From positions 2,505,501 to 2,569,500 of the forward strand of contig NZ_JAENXS010000001.1 of the NCBI RefSeq assembly GCF_016612535.1: a DNA stretch of 64,000 bases, read 5' to 3'. Position 1 is the stretch's first letter; every line of letters starts with the position of its first letter. This DNA is from Bradyrhizobium diazoefficiens (GTDB taxonomy: Bacteria; Pseudomonadota; Alphaproteobacteria; Rhizobiales; Xanthobacteraceae). A program made the translations under genes and the position numbers. Below the pieces are notes generated by a model. That model was not told the DNA's origin, searched no databases, and worked only from the letters and a program-made list of their open reading frames with translations. Below are positions 1-7,160 of the stretch, piece by piece.

Positions 1-417
1 GCCGTAGAAATAGGCCCAGGCGAGATCGCTGAGCGATGTTTTCTTCGTCGCGCTGACGAAGACGCCATTCTCGAGATGGTAGAGAAACAGATCCTGCTCG
101 CCAGAGCCGGTCTTTTGCATCCGCACCAGCCATTGCGAGTCGGGGGTGAAGCGGAAGCCGGCGCCATAGCCCTGTTCCGGCTTCAGCTCCGTCCTCTGCT
201 CGCCGTGCCGCGCCCAGACCTGCCATTTGACGTCCCAATCGCCACCGTCCTTCATGTACTGCTCGAGCCTGGTGGCGCCGTCCGGCGAGGTGAAGGCGAG
301 ATCGGCATTGTCGGTGAGGATGAACCCCGGCGGCGGCCCGGCGGCGGCAGCCGCGGGAGAGGCGGCGAGCGTCAGGGCCAGCGCCAGCCATGGCGCGGTG
401 CGGCAAAATGCGGTCAC
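1..417 (-). CDS. Exported protein of unknown function, C-terminal part outside the window
   Basis: Reads leftward from a GTG at 417-415 and runs off the left edge, so only the first 139 residues are seen. The N-terminus is a clear Sec signal peptide (hydrophobic ALALTLAASPAAAA followed by AGPPPG), so the product should be exported. The mature part carries short Trp/Gly-rich stretches (DWDVKWQVWARHG, then SQWLVRMQKTG and DLFLYHLENG) that look like beta-propeller blades; this is an impression of fold, not a family match. No in-frame ATG exists near the signal peptide, which supports the GTG start. Function unknown. Confidence 0.6.
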   Translation of the reverse strand, partial: MTAFCRTAPWLALALTLAASPAAAAAGPPPGFILTDNADLAFTSPDGATRLEQYMKDGGDWDVKWQVWARHGEQRTELKPEQGYGAGFRFTPDSQWLVRMQKTGSGEQDLFLYHLENGVFVSATKKTSLSDLAWAYFYG

Positions 418-566
418 GGGGAAATTCCCTGAAAATGGTGGTCAGGCGGCCTCGCTGGTTTGACGCAGACGGGGCCGTGCCGGTTCATCCATCGACCGTC
501 TTGCTGCCGTGGCCAAAACAGCGCAATTTGCCAAGGGGCGATTTGCGCCCCAAGGTTTGAGGACTG

Positions 567-1586
567 ATGATCACCGCATCCAAGGCCGTCATTGCGTTCT
601 GCCTGCTCGCGCTGGCCGGCACCGTGCTGGTGATCGGCCCGACCGGGCTGCGCCGCCTGCTGCCGGGCGGGGTGAACACCGAGGTCGCCGCGGTCGCGAA
701 GCCTGAGGTGAAGGCTGAAGCCAAGGTCGAACCCAAGACCGAGAAGGCCGAAGAACCGAAACTCGCCGCGGTTGCACCACCCGCGCCAGCCGCGTCGCCG
801 GCTCCCGCGCCCAAAGCGGATGTGAGGCCGGATGCGCTCGCCGAGACCCAGAAGCAGGTCACGGCGCTGGCCGATGTCGCGCCGGTCAAGCCGCAGCCGG
901 CCATTGCGGACACCGGGCCGCGTTTCGACGTCGCTCGCGTCGACGATTTTGGCGAGGCGGCCGTGATCGCGGGCCAGGCCACGCCGGGCGCGAAGGTCGA
1001 ACTGCTGCGCGACGGCCAGCCGCTCGACAGCGCGGTGGCCGATGCGTCCGGCCAGTTCGTGATGACCCCGCCCAAGCTTCCCGCCGGCAGCTACGAGCTG
1101 ACGCTGCGCGCCAAGGCGCCGGATGGCAGCGTCATGCAATCCAGCCGCACCATGCCGGTGACAATCGCCGAAGCCGCGCCGCCGCCCGCGCGCGTTGCGG
1201 CGGCCGTGAAGCCGGAGGCCAAGCCGGGTGAAAAGCCGCAGGACAAATCGGACGTCGTTGCGTCGCTGCCGGCGCCGCGTCTGGCCGCGGCGCCGATACG
1301 CTCCAGAATGACGGGCACGCCCAAGCCGAGAGCCATGGCGAGGCTGCCGGCGGCGAGTGCCACGGTCGCATCGGCCTCGCCGACCGAGGTCTTCAACACG
1401 CCGCCGGCCGAGGCCGGCGGCAGCCGGGTGATTTCCCGCGGCGACAGCCTCTGGGCGCTGAGCCGTCTCGCTTACGGCGACGGCAACCGCTACGCGGTGA
1501 TCGTCAACGCCAACCGCGACAAGATCCACAATCCCAACCTGATCTATCCCGGCCAGACTTTTGTGATGCCGCAAAAGGCGCAGTGA
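567..1586 (+). CDS. LysM-domain envelope protein with Ig-like middle domain
   Basis: A 339-residue protein. Residues about 5-25 form an N-terminal membrane anchor or uncleaved signal (VIAFCLLALAGTVLVIG). Residues about 35-95 are a Pro/Ala/Lys/Glu-rich linker typical of segments that span the periplasm. A middle domain around residues 125-190 (VIAGQATPGAKVELLRDG, later LPAGSYELTLRAKAPDG) looks like an Ig-like beta-sandwich. The C-terminus (about 285-335: RVISRGDSLWALSRLAYGDG, NPNLIYPGQTFVMP) is a LysM peptidoglycan-binding domain. Role inferred: cell-wall-associated scaffold. The ATG is preceded by GAGGA at short spacing. It stands alone, divergent from the exported gene to its left. Confidence 0.8.
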   Translation: MITASKAVIAFCLLALAGTVLVIGPTGLRRLLPGGVNTEVAAVAKPEVKAEAKVEPKTEKAEEPKLAAVAPPAPAASPAPAPKADVRPDALAETQKQVTALADVAPVKPQPAIADTGPRFDVARVDDFGEAAVIAGQATPGAKVELLRDGQPLDSAVADASGQFVMTPPKLPAGSYELTLRAKAPDGSVMQSSRTMPVTIAEAAPPPARVAAAVKPEAKPGEKPQDKSDVVASLPAPRLAAAPIRSRMTGTPKPRAMARLPAASATVASASPTEVFNTPPAEAGGSRVISRGDSLWALSRLAYGDGNRYAVIVNANRDKIHNPNLIYPGQTFVMPQKAQ

Positions 1587-1596
1587 GGCGGTTTGG

Positions 1597-1735
1597 CCTT
1601 CTCCCTCACCCCATTCCTACGGGGTGAGGGGCCCTCGCCGCGAGCGAGATCGTCGAGAGACCTGTACCCCCTCACCCGGATTACATCTGCGATGTGATCC
1701 GACCTCTCTCCGCAAGCGGGGCGAGGTAAAGCGCA
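1597..1735. repeat. Palindromic intergenic repeat (CTCCCTCACCCC / GGGGTGAGGG type)
   Basis: Non-coding stretch built from inverted segments: CTCACCCC pairs with GGGGTGAGGG at 1601-1630, and ACATCTGC pairs with GCGATGTG-type sequence at 1682-1697. It resembles the dispersed palindromes commonly found between Rhizobiales genes. A related CCCCGT/ACGGGG hairpin occurs at 56499-56514. Copy number outside the window cannot be seen. Confidence 0.5.
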
Positions 1736-1788
1736 CGCTCGCCGCGATGACGTCCCTCCGTCGTGCGACGCTTTGACCGTCTCGCCGC

Positions 1789-1813
1789 GGAACATTTGGT
1801 TCCCTGGCGCGTC
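1789..1813 (+). promoter_or_regulatory. EcfG-like promoter for the LTXXQ gene
   Basis: GGAAC at 1789-1793, a 16-base spacer, then CGTC at 1810-1813. This is one base off the alphaproteobacterial general-stress consensus GGAAC-N16/17-CGTT. It lies about 50 bases before the preferred GTG start at 1862. Two perfect matches to the consensus occur at 42 kb in this window. Confidence 0.45.
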
Positions 1814-1861
1814 TTCTTCATGCGACGTGATGCGCGTTTGGCGCTGGAGGAGGGCCAAAAG

Positions 1862-3142
1862 GTGGTCGGCTCGGTGGTCAACTCACGCTTGGCACTGGCG
1901 GGCGCAGCCCTTGTCGCTCTTCTGGCAGTGCTGTTGCCGAACAGGGCGGAGGCGCAATTCGGACTGCGTGGCGGGCCGCTCGGTGTTGCGCGCTTTGCCG
2001 TCGGCCACATCATCGGCCTGTCGCGATTGCGCCATGCCCGGATGGCGGTGCGGGGCGGTCGGACCCGCGACGCCGCCTTGAGATCGCAGGACCCTCGCGG
2101 GGCCGAGCGTGGCCAGCCCGCCAATCCCTACGTTTTGCGCGCGGCGCTGACGGCAGGAGCTGCGCTATCGGGCTGGCATGGCGGCCGCCGTCCGCAGGGC
2201 TGGTGGCGTCATCCCGACGGCAGCTATGGCTGGATCGGTCCCGTGTTCTGGCCGTTCGCGCATGACGATCTCACCAATGCGGTGATATCAGGCGATACGA
2301 CCAGCCTCTCGCTCTATGGCTATGGCGATATCTATGCGGCGATCTTCGCGCCCTATGCGAGCCCGGAACTCGCCGCCTACACCGCGCCGCAGGGCCGTCG
2401 CGCGCGACGAGTCCCGTCGGTGGAGAATGTCTGCGATGCCAGCGACACCGGCGGCCTGCCCGTCGATCGCATCGCCGCCGCGGTGCAGCCGAACGAGATG
2501 CAGCGCACCGCCCTCGACGATCTCAGCGCCGCCTGGCTGGCCGCGCGCGAGACCATCCGCGCCTCGTGCCCGGCGCAGGCGGCAGCGACAGCGCCGGAGC
2601 GCCTCGGCGTGATGCAGGCCCGCCTCGACGCGATGATCAAGGCCACGGACGCCGTCGCAGCGCCGCTGGCCAAATTCGTCGATCTCCTCGATGATAGCCA
2701 GAAAGCAAAGCTCGATTCGCTGGCCAACGAACGCCGCGCGGCGCTTGCCGCGGCTCAGCACAAGGACGCGCAGGCGGTATCTGCCTGCGATCCGAACTAC
2801 GATCCCCGCTACGATGTGCAGGCCCAGCGTCAATACGAGCAGTTCGTGCAGCAGCAATGGCCCTCTGCCGAGATCGTCAGCACGCTGAAGCTCGACGACA
2901 CCGGAAGCGCCCGGCTCGACGTGCTCCAGGACACCACGCTGCGCACCATGGAGACGCTCAGTCCCTGCCCGTTAAAGCCAGCAGCGACACCGCAAGCCCG
3001 CCTCGCCGCCGTGAAGGCGCGGCTGCAGACGATGCTGCAGGCGGTCAACGGTGTCGCCGATGCGCTCGACGATTTCGAGGCCGATCTTAGCGATGAGCAG
3101 AAGGCGGGGTTCGAGGCGATCGGGCCGAAGCGCGGGATGTGA
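1862..3142 (+). CDS. Periplasmic LTXXQ (Spy/CpxP-like) protein with two domain copies
   Basis: The start chosen is GTG 1862, because GGAGGAGGG at 1846-1854 sits ideally before it and the result is a clean signal peptide (VVGSVVNSRLALAGAALVAL, cleavage near AEAQ). Longer in-frame starts at 1763 and 1820 add a charged N-terminus and would overlap the candidate promoter. The mature 426-residue protein has a Gly/Arg-rich N-terminal part, then two helical repeats of the same kind: one around VQPNEMQRTALDDLSAAW to LLDDSQKAKLDSL, the other around LKLDDTGSARLDVLQD to DLSDEQKAGFEAIG. This matches the LTXXQ motif of Spy/CpxP envelope-stress chaperones. Inferred role: periplasmic folding or stress protection. 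A perfect hairpin follows the stop. Confidence 0.72.
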   Translation: MVGSVVNSRLALAGAALVALLAVLLPNRAEAQFGLRGGPLGVARFAVGHIIGLSRLRHARMAVRGGRTRDAALRSQDPRGAERGQPANPYVLRAALTAGAALSGWHGGRRPQGWWRHPDGSYGWIGPVFWPFAHDDLTNAVISGDTTSLSLYGYGDIYAAIFAPYASPELAAYTAPQGRRARRVPSVENVCDASDTGGLPVDRIAAAVQPNEMQRTALDDLSAAWLAARETIRASCPAQAAATAPERLGVMQARLDAMIKATDAVAAPLAKFVDLLDDSQKAKLDSLANERRAALAAAQHKDAQAVSACDPNYDPRYDVQAQRQYEQFVQQQWPSAEIVSTLKLDDTGSARLDVLQDTTLRTMETLSPCPLKPAATPQARLAAVKARLQTMLQAVNGVADALDDFEADLSDEQKAGFEAIGPKRGM

Positions 3143-3152
3143 GCGGAGGCGA

Positions 3153-3180
3153 CCGGAGAGCGCACTCAAGCGCTCTCCGG
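3153..3180. terminator. Hairpin between two convergent genes
   Basis: A perfect 11-base-pair stem, CCGGAGAGCGC and GCGCTCTCCGG, with loop ACTCAA. It sits in the 46 bases between the stops of the LTXXQ gene and the repeat protein that converges on it. No U-tract follows on either strand, so intrinsic termination is plausible but unproven; it could equally act as an mRNA 3'-end stabiliser. Confidence 0.55.
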
Positions 3181-3188
3181 CGAGTTCG

Positions 3189-6005
3189 TCAGCTGAAGAA
3201 GTGCCCGCTGGATGCCTGCGAGTAGGCCTGCCATTGATGATCGAGCACGATGGTCTCGTGGCTGCCATTGCTCTGACTGATGTCGATGACGAGGTCGTTG
3301 CCGCCGCTGCGCTGGGCGGTGACGTCAGCCGAGTTCTTCACCAGATCGGCCAGTGACGCCATCGAGTTCACCACCACGCCGGAGCCCGCACCCTCGCCGG
3401 TATCGAGCACGGTCGCGGGATGTGCGCCGGATGAGGCGAAGGAGCCGGCCTCGTAATCATAGAACACCAGGCTGTCGCCCTTGCTAAAGTTGAGGTCGAA
3501 CACGGTGTCGGTGGCGTGCTGGCCGGCCTTCTCGTCGGTGCCGTTGAAGCGGAACTGGTCGGCGCCGGCGCCGGCGTAGAGCAGATCGTTGCCGCCGCCG
3601 CCATTGAGCACGTCGGAATGCTGGCCGCCGATCAGGATGTCGTTGCCGCCCTTCCCGTCGAGGAAGCTGCCGACGGGGCTGAACAGGTTTGCGACCAGCA
3701 GATTGTTGCCGTCATTGCCCTCGACGAGATTGTCGGAGACGACGCTGATCTTGGTGCCGCCATGGCCGTCGGACGCCAGCTGGTAGTTCAGCCCCGAGGC
3801 ATAGGCATGCGAGTCGAGCTGCAGCGTGATGGTGCCGGAATTGCCGCCGGTGATGCTGAGCACATTGTCGGCCGACAGCGTTGCTTTCGTGGCCTTGCCG
3901 ATGCCGGCGAGATCGATGGTGTCGCCGACGCCAAAGCCGTCGATGGTGTTGTCGAGGTGGCCATGGTCCAGCGCCGCCTTGTCGATCGTCAGCGTCTGCG
4001 CGCCGCTCTCGAAGGTGATTGCGCCGGTGCCGGCCGCGTCGAGTGCGGCGAGCTCCAGCGTGCCGGCATGCAGCGTCGTGCCGCCGGTATAGCTGTCGGT
4101 CTGGCTCAGCACGGTGGTGCCGGTGCCGGCCTGGTCGAGCGAGCCGCTGCCGGAAATCGAGGCGTTGAACGTGAAGACGTCGGAATGCGTCGACACAAAC
4201 ACGCCATTGTCGGTGACATTGCCCACGAGCGCGCCGCCGTCGGTCACGGTCAGCTTGGCGCCGGTCTCGATGCTGATGCCGGAGGTGAAGCTTTCGGCGT
4301 CGGTCACGGACCAGTTGCCGCCCTGCACGTCGAGCACCTCGAAATTGACCGTGTGCGCCAGCGTGCCGGAGCTGGTGCCGAGCAGGTTGAAAGTGTCGGT
4401 GCCGGTGCCGCCGTCGACCGTGCCGGTGAAGGTCGCGCCGGTATAGTCGTTGACGATGTCGTCACCGCCACCGAGCGCGACGCTGCCCTCGATCGTGCCG
4501 TGGTTGGTGAGGGTGTCGGCGAAGGTGTCGGTGATGGAGATCGCCTCGCCATTGCCGCCGTGAATGAGGCCCCAGTTCACGATCGTCGTCGGCGCCCAGC
4601 CATTGCCGCCATTGCTGCCGTTGTTGTGATCGGGACCGCCGGTGCCGTCGCTGTCGTTGACGGTGATCGCGCGCTCAAAGCTGGTGATGACGCCGCCGGT
4701 CTCGTTGATGATGGTGCCGCCGCCGATGGTGACGGCCTCCTGGAGGTCGACCGTGCCGTCGGCCTCGACCACATGTACGCCGGCCGCCTGGATGGTGCCG
4801 AAATTGTCGAGCGTCAAAAGTCCGTCGACGTCGATGCCGTCGCCGTCCACCGCGACGCCGGCGAGGTAGCCGCCGGTGCCGATGATGGTGCCGTGATTGG
4901 TCACAGTGGTCATCGACAGGCTGGGCGTGTCGAGGTTGATGCCGCTGCCGAGATCGCCGGTGATGGTGCCGTCATTGTTGACCGTGACCGGCGCATCGCC
5001 GGTGATGCCGTGGCGCGTGCCCTCGATGGTGCCGCCGGTGTGGTTGTTGACGGTGCCGCCGGCATTGCCCTGGAAGTCGATGCCGTCGTTGTCGTCGCCA
5101 CCCGAATTGCCGCCGAAGACTTTTCCGTAATTGTCGATCACCATGTTGACGCCGCCGCGGATCGCGTCGGCATCGGCGGCCTTGATCAGGCCGGTCGCCT
5201 CGTTGGTGAGATGGATGGTGCCATTGGTCGAGACCAGGTCGGTGAAATCGATCGCCTGGCCGTTGTTCGCGCCCGATCCCGTCGACTGGATGGTGCCGGC
5301 ATTGTCGACTGAAACCGTGTAGGTTGCGGTCGTGGTCAGCGTCGAGGCTGTGATGCGAACCGCATCGCCCTGCGACTGGATCACGCCGTGCTGGTCGTTC
5401 TCCAGCGTGAACGAGGTGATGTTCGAGAGGCTGGAGGTCTTGAGGTTGATCGCGCGGCTGGCCGATGCGGTGGCGTCGATCAGCCCGTTATTGTCGATGG
5501 TGACGATGCCGGCGCCGGGGCGGATCGCGTCGTCGCCGGAGGCGCCGATCACGGCACCGGTGTGATTGGTGATGTTGATCACCTCGGTTGCCGACACGAT
5601 GGCGGCGAAGTCGAGCGCCTGGCCGCTCGAGCCCGCAACGATGTTGCCCGACGCGTCAACCGTGCCCGACACGATGGTGCCGGAATTGTTGACATTGATG
5701 GTGCCGCCGGTCAGCGCGGTGTTGATGCGAAACGCGTCGTCGCCCGCAATCAGCTTGGCGCCGGCCTCGTTGACGAAGGTCAGGTTGCCCGAGGTGAACG
5801 AGCCCTTGGTGTCGATGCCGCGCGTGGTCGCGCTGATGGTGCCGGCATTGTCGATCACCACGGTCTGCCCGGCCGTCCCGCCGGTCCAGACGATGTCGGT
5901 GGTGTCGGACAGCGTGCCGCCTGCCTGAATGGTGCCGGTGTCGGCGCCGCTGACGGTCTTCGCGGACGTGACGGTAGCCCCGCTTGCCACGGTGAAAGCA
6001 GTCAT
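3189..6005 (-). CDS. Large secreted beta-strand-repeat protein with RTX-type C-terminus
   Basis: The start is taken at ATG 6005-6003 (MTAFTVASGATVTSA), preceded by GGGGGGATC; an upstream ATG at 6128 adds 41 unrelated residues. The 938-residue protein is almost entirely short Gly/Asn/Thr repeats of the type VNNDGTITGDLGSGINLD, expected to fold as a parallel beta-helix. Near the C-terminus are nonapeptide RTX calcium-binding repeats (GKGGNDILIGG, NGGGGNDLLYAG), followed by FNGTDEKAGQHATDTVFDL. It has no N-terminal signal peptide and no outer-membrane beta-barrel. Family knowledge suggests type I secretion with a C-terminal signal, but no transporter gene is nearby. Inferred role: adhesin or biofilm matrix protein. 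The unrelated AIDA-repeat protein at 47.4-51.1 kb has a comparable plan. Confidence 0.75.
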   Translation of the reverse strand: MTAFTVASGATVTSAKTVSGADTGTIQAGGTLSDTTDIVWTGGTAGQTVVIDNAGTISATTRGIDTKGSFTSGNLTFVNEAGAKLIAGDDAFRINTALTGGTINVNNSGTIVSGTVDASGNIVAGSSGQALDFAAIVSATEVINITNHTGAVIGASGDDAIRPGAGIVTIDNNGLIDATASASRAINLKTSSLSNITSFTLENDQHGVIQSQGDAVRITASTLTTTATYTVSVDNAGTIQSTGSGANNGQAIDFTDLVSTNGTIHLTNEATGLIKAADADAIRGGVNMVIDNYGKVFGGNSGGDDNDGIDFQGNAGGTVNNHTGGTIEGTRHGITGDAPVTVNNDGTITGDLGSGINLDTPSLSMTTVTNHGTIIGTGGYLAGVAVDGDGIDVDGLLTLDNFGTIQAAGVHVVEADGTVDLQEAVTIGGGTIINETGGVITSFERAITVNDSDGTGGPDHNNGSNGGNGWAPTTIVNWGLIHGGNGEAISITDTFADTLTNHGTIEGSVALGGGDDIVNDYTGATFTGTVDGGTGTDTFNLLGTSSGTLAHTVNFEVLDVQGGNWSVTDAESFTSGISIETGAKLTVTDGGALVGNVTDNGVFVSTHSDVFTFNASISGSGSLDQAGTGTTVLSQTDSYTGGTTLHAGTLELAALDAAGTGAITFESGAQTLTIDKAALDHGHLDNTIDGFGVGDTIDLAGIGKATKATLSADNVLSITGGNSGTITLQLDSHAYASGLNYQLASDGHGGTKISVVSDNLVEGNDGNNLLVANLFSPVGSFLDGKGGNDILIGGQHSDVLNGGGGNDLLYAGAGADQFRFNGTDEKAGQHATDTVFDLNFSKGDSLVFYDYEAGSFASSGAHPATVLDTGEGAGSGVVVNSMASLADLVKNSADVTAQRSGGNDLVIDISQSNGSHETIVLDHQWQAYSQASSGHFFS

Positions 6006-6194
6006 GATCCCCCCAAGGATGTTCAGAAAATCGACGCTGGACGGCGTCTTCAGATGATCCAGTCGCGACCCGTATCGGGAGCCGATGACGGGGGAATGAC
6101 CTGGCTGAGAAGGTCTGTGGACGCCCATCTCTCGTGCCCGGCCGAATTGCGGCTGAGCGGCCCTGCGATCAAAATGCGCAGTTGAACGGCTAGC

Positions 6195-6232
6195 ATATCC
6201 TCTATATGATATACAAACCCGAAGCGTATATC
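6195..6232. promoter_or_regulatory. Candidate VapB operator with three half-sites
   Basis: GATATAC (6208-6214) and GTATATC (6226-6232) form a perfect 7-base inverted repeat with an 11-base spacer. A further ATATC (6195-6199) mirrors the GATAT of the central site. The block ends 12 bases before the antitoxin ATG and overlaps its likely promoter, the usual place for autoregulation by an antitoxin-toxin complex. Confidence 0.5.
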
Positions 6233-6244
6233 TTCGAGGGTCCT

Positions 6245-6481
6245 ATGCAGGTTTCCAAATGGGGCAACAGTCTCGCCGTCCGCTTGCCCAAGGCGCTGGT
6301 CGATCAGCTCGGCCTCAAGGAGGGTGATGAGCTGGAGGTCGTCGCCGCCGGCGAAGGCACGATCGAGGTTGAGACCAAAGAGCAGCGGCGGCAGCGCGCG
6401 ATCGAAAACATGCGGGCGAGGAACTGGCCGGCCTTGCCGGCCGATTACAAGTTCGATCGTGACGAGGCGAACGAGCGGTGA
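6245..6481 (+). CDS. vapB: AbrB/MazE-type antitoxin of a VapBC pair
   Basis: A 78-residue protein starting at ATG 6245 (MQVSKWGNSLAVRLPKAL), with GAGGGT just upstream; an upstream ATG at 6206 lies inside the operator and is rejected. The N-terminal half is a swapped-hairpin AbrB DNA-binding domain (WGNSLAVRLPKALVDQLGLK, then EGDELEVVA). The C-terminal half is charged (RRQRAIENMRARNWP) and is the expected toxin-binding tail. Its TGA overlaps the toxin start (GTGA), so the two are translationally coupled. Expected to neutralise the PIN toxin and repress its own operon through the palindromes just upstream. Confidence 0.85.
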   Translation: MQVSKWGNSLAVRLPKALVDQLGLKEGDELEVVAAGEGTIEVETKEQRRQRAIENMRARNWPALPADYKFDRDEANER

Positions 6482-6882
6482 GCGCGTTCCTCGATACCAA
6501 CATTCTCGTCTACGCCCAGCAGACCGGCCCGAAAGCGACCATCTCGCAAGACCTCATCGCCCAAGGCGGGACGGTCAGCGCCCAGGTCCTGAACGAGCTG
6601 ACGAATGTGCTGCGCAAGAAGGACCATCGAAGCTGGCGCGATATCGAGCTCGTCCTTGACGACATCGACAACGCGCTCGAACCCGCGGTGCCGCTGACCG
6701 CCGCGACCAGCCGCGCCGCCCTCGCGCTCGCCCGGGATCACGGCTTTTCCTTCTACGACGCGCTGATCATTGCCTCCGCGATCGAGGCCGGCTGCGACAC
6801 GCTCTACAGCGAAGATTTGCAGCACGGCCGCAGCATCGGGGGACTCGCCGTCGTCAACCCGTTTCTGGCAAGTGCGCCGTGA
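6478..6882 (+). CDS. vapC: PIN-domain ribonuclease toxin (VapC family)
   Basis: A 134-residue PIN-domain protein. The acidic metal-binding set is visible: Asp6 (FLDTNILVY), Glu40 (LNELTNVL), Asp94 (FYDALIIA) and Asp113 (YSEDL). The family consists of Mg-dependent RNases that cut tRNA or rRNA when unopposed. It starts with GTG overlapping the antitoxin stop by four bases. Length and spacing are typical for VapC, so the module looks intact. The RNA target cannot be predicted from the sequence. Confidence 0.88.
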   Translation: MSAFLDTNILVYAQQTGPKATISQDLIAQGGTVSAQVLNELTNVLRKKDHRSWRDIELVLDDIDNALEPAVPLTAATSRAALALARDHGFSFYDALIIASAIEAGCDTLYSEDLQHGRSIGGLAVVNPFLASAP

Positions 6883-7019
6883 GCGCGCAATGAAGCACTA
6901 TTCTCCAAAGGTCGTTCGTCTGGTCCGCAAGATTCGCGAGATCAACCACAGCGCGGTCGCCCGAGCGCGACGATCTGGCGCGAGGCAAAAACCGGAGCTT
7001 GGTGAGACCCGGCGCAAAC

Positions 7020-7155
7020 GACCGATGATGCCATCATGCCGGTGTTTTGCCCGACGTGTCAAAGGGAATTTCGCAAAATCCGCAGTGCTGACGAAAATCG
7101 CCATGCCGCTCAGGGCCTTCCCTACTGTGCATGGGGTTGTTTTCGACTTTTTGTT
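7020..7155. repeat. Probable dispersed intergenic repeat
   Basis: A non-coding stretch between the toxin gene and the 3' end of the cyclase gene. The run containing CAAAGGGAATTTCGCAAAAT and CTGTGCATGGGGTTGTTTTC resembles a sequence I associate with intergenic regions of Bradyrhizobium genomes (memory of the sequence, not a search). The open frame from ATG 6890 across it is Arg-rich and has no family signature, so it is not called as a gene. Confidence 0.4.
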
Positions 7156-7160
7156 TGCGG

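Noticed and set aside
3516..5312. Long open frame on the plus strand opposite the RTX-type repeat protein
   Set aside because: It mirrors the Gly/Thr/Asn repeats, giving a monotonous Ala/Val/Asp/Gly product without domains. The minus-strand reading has clear RTX repeats and a good ribosome site.
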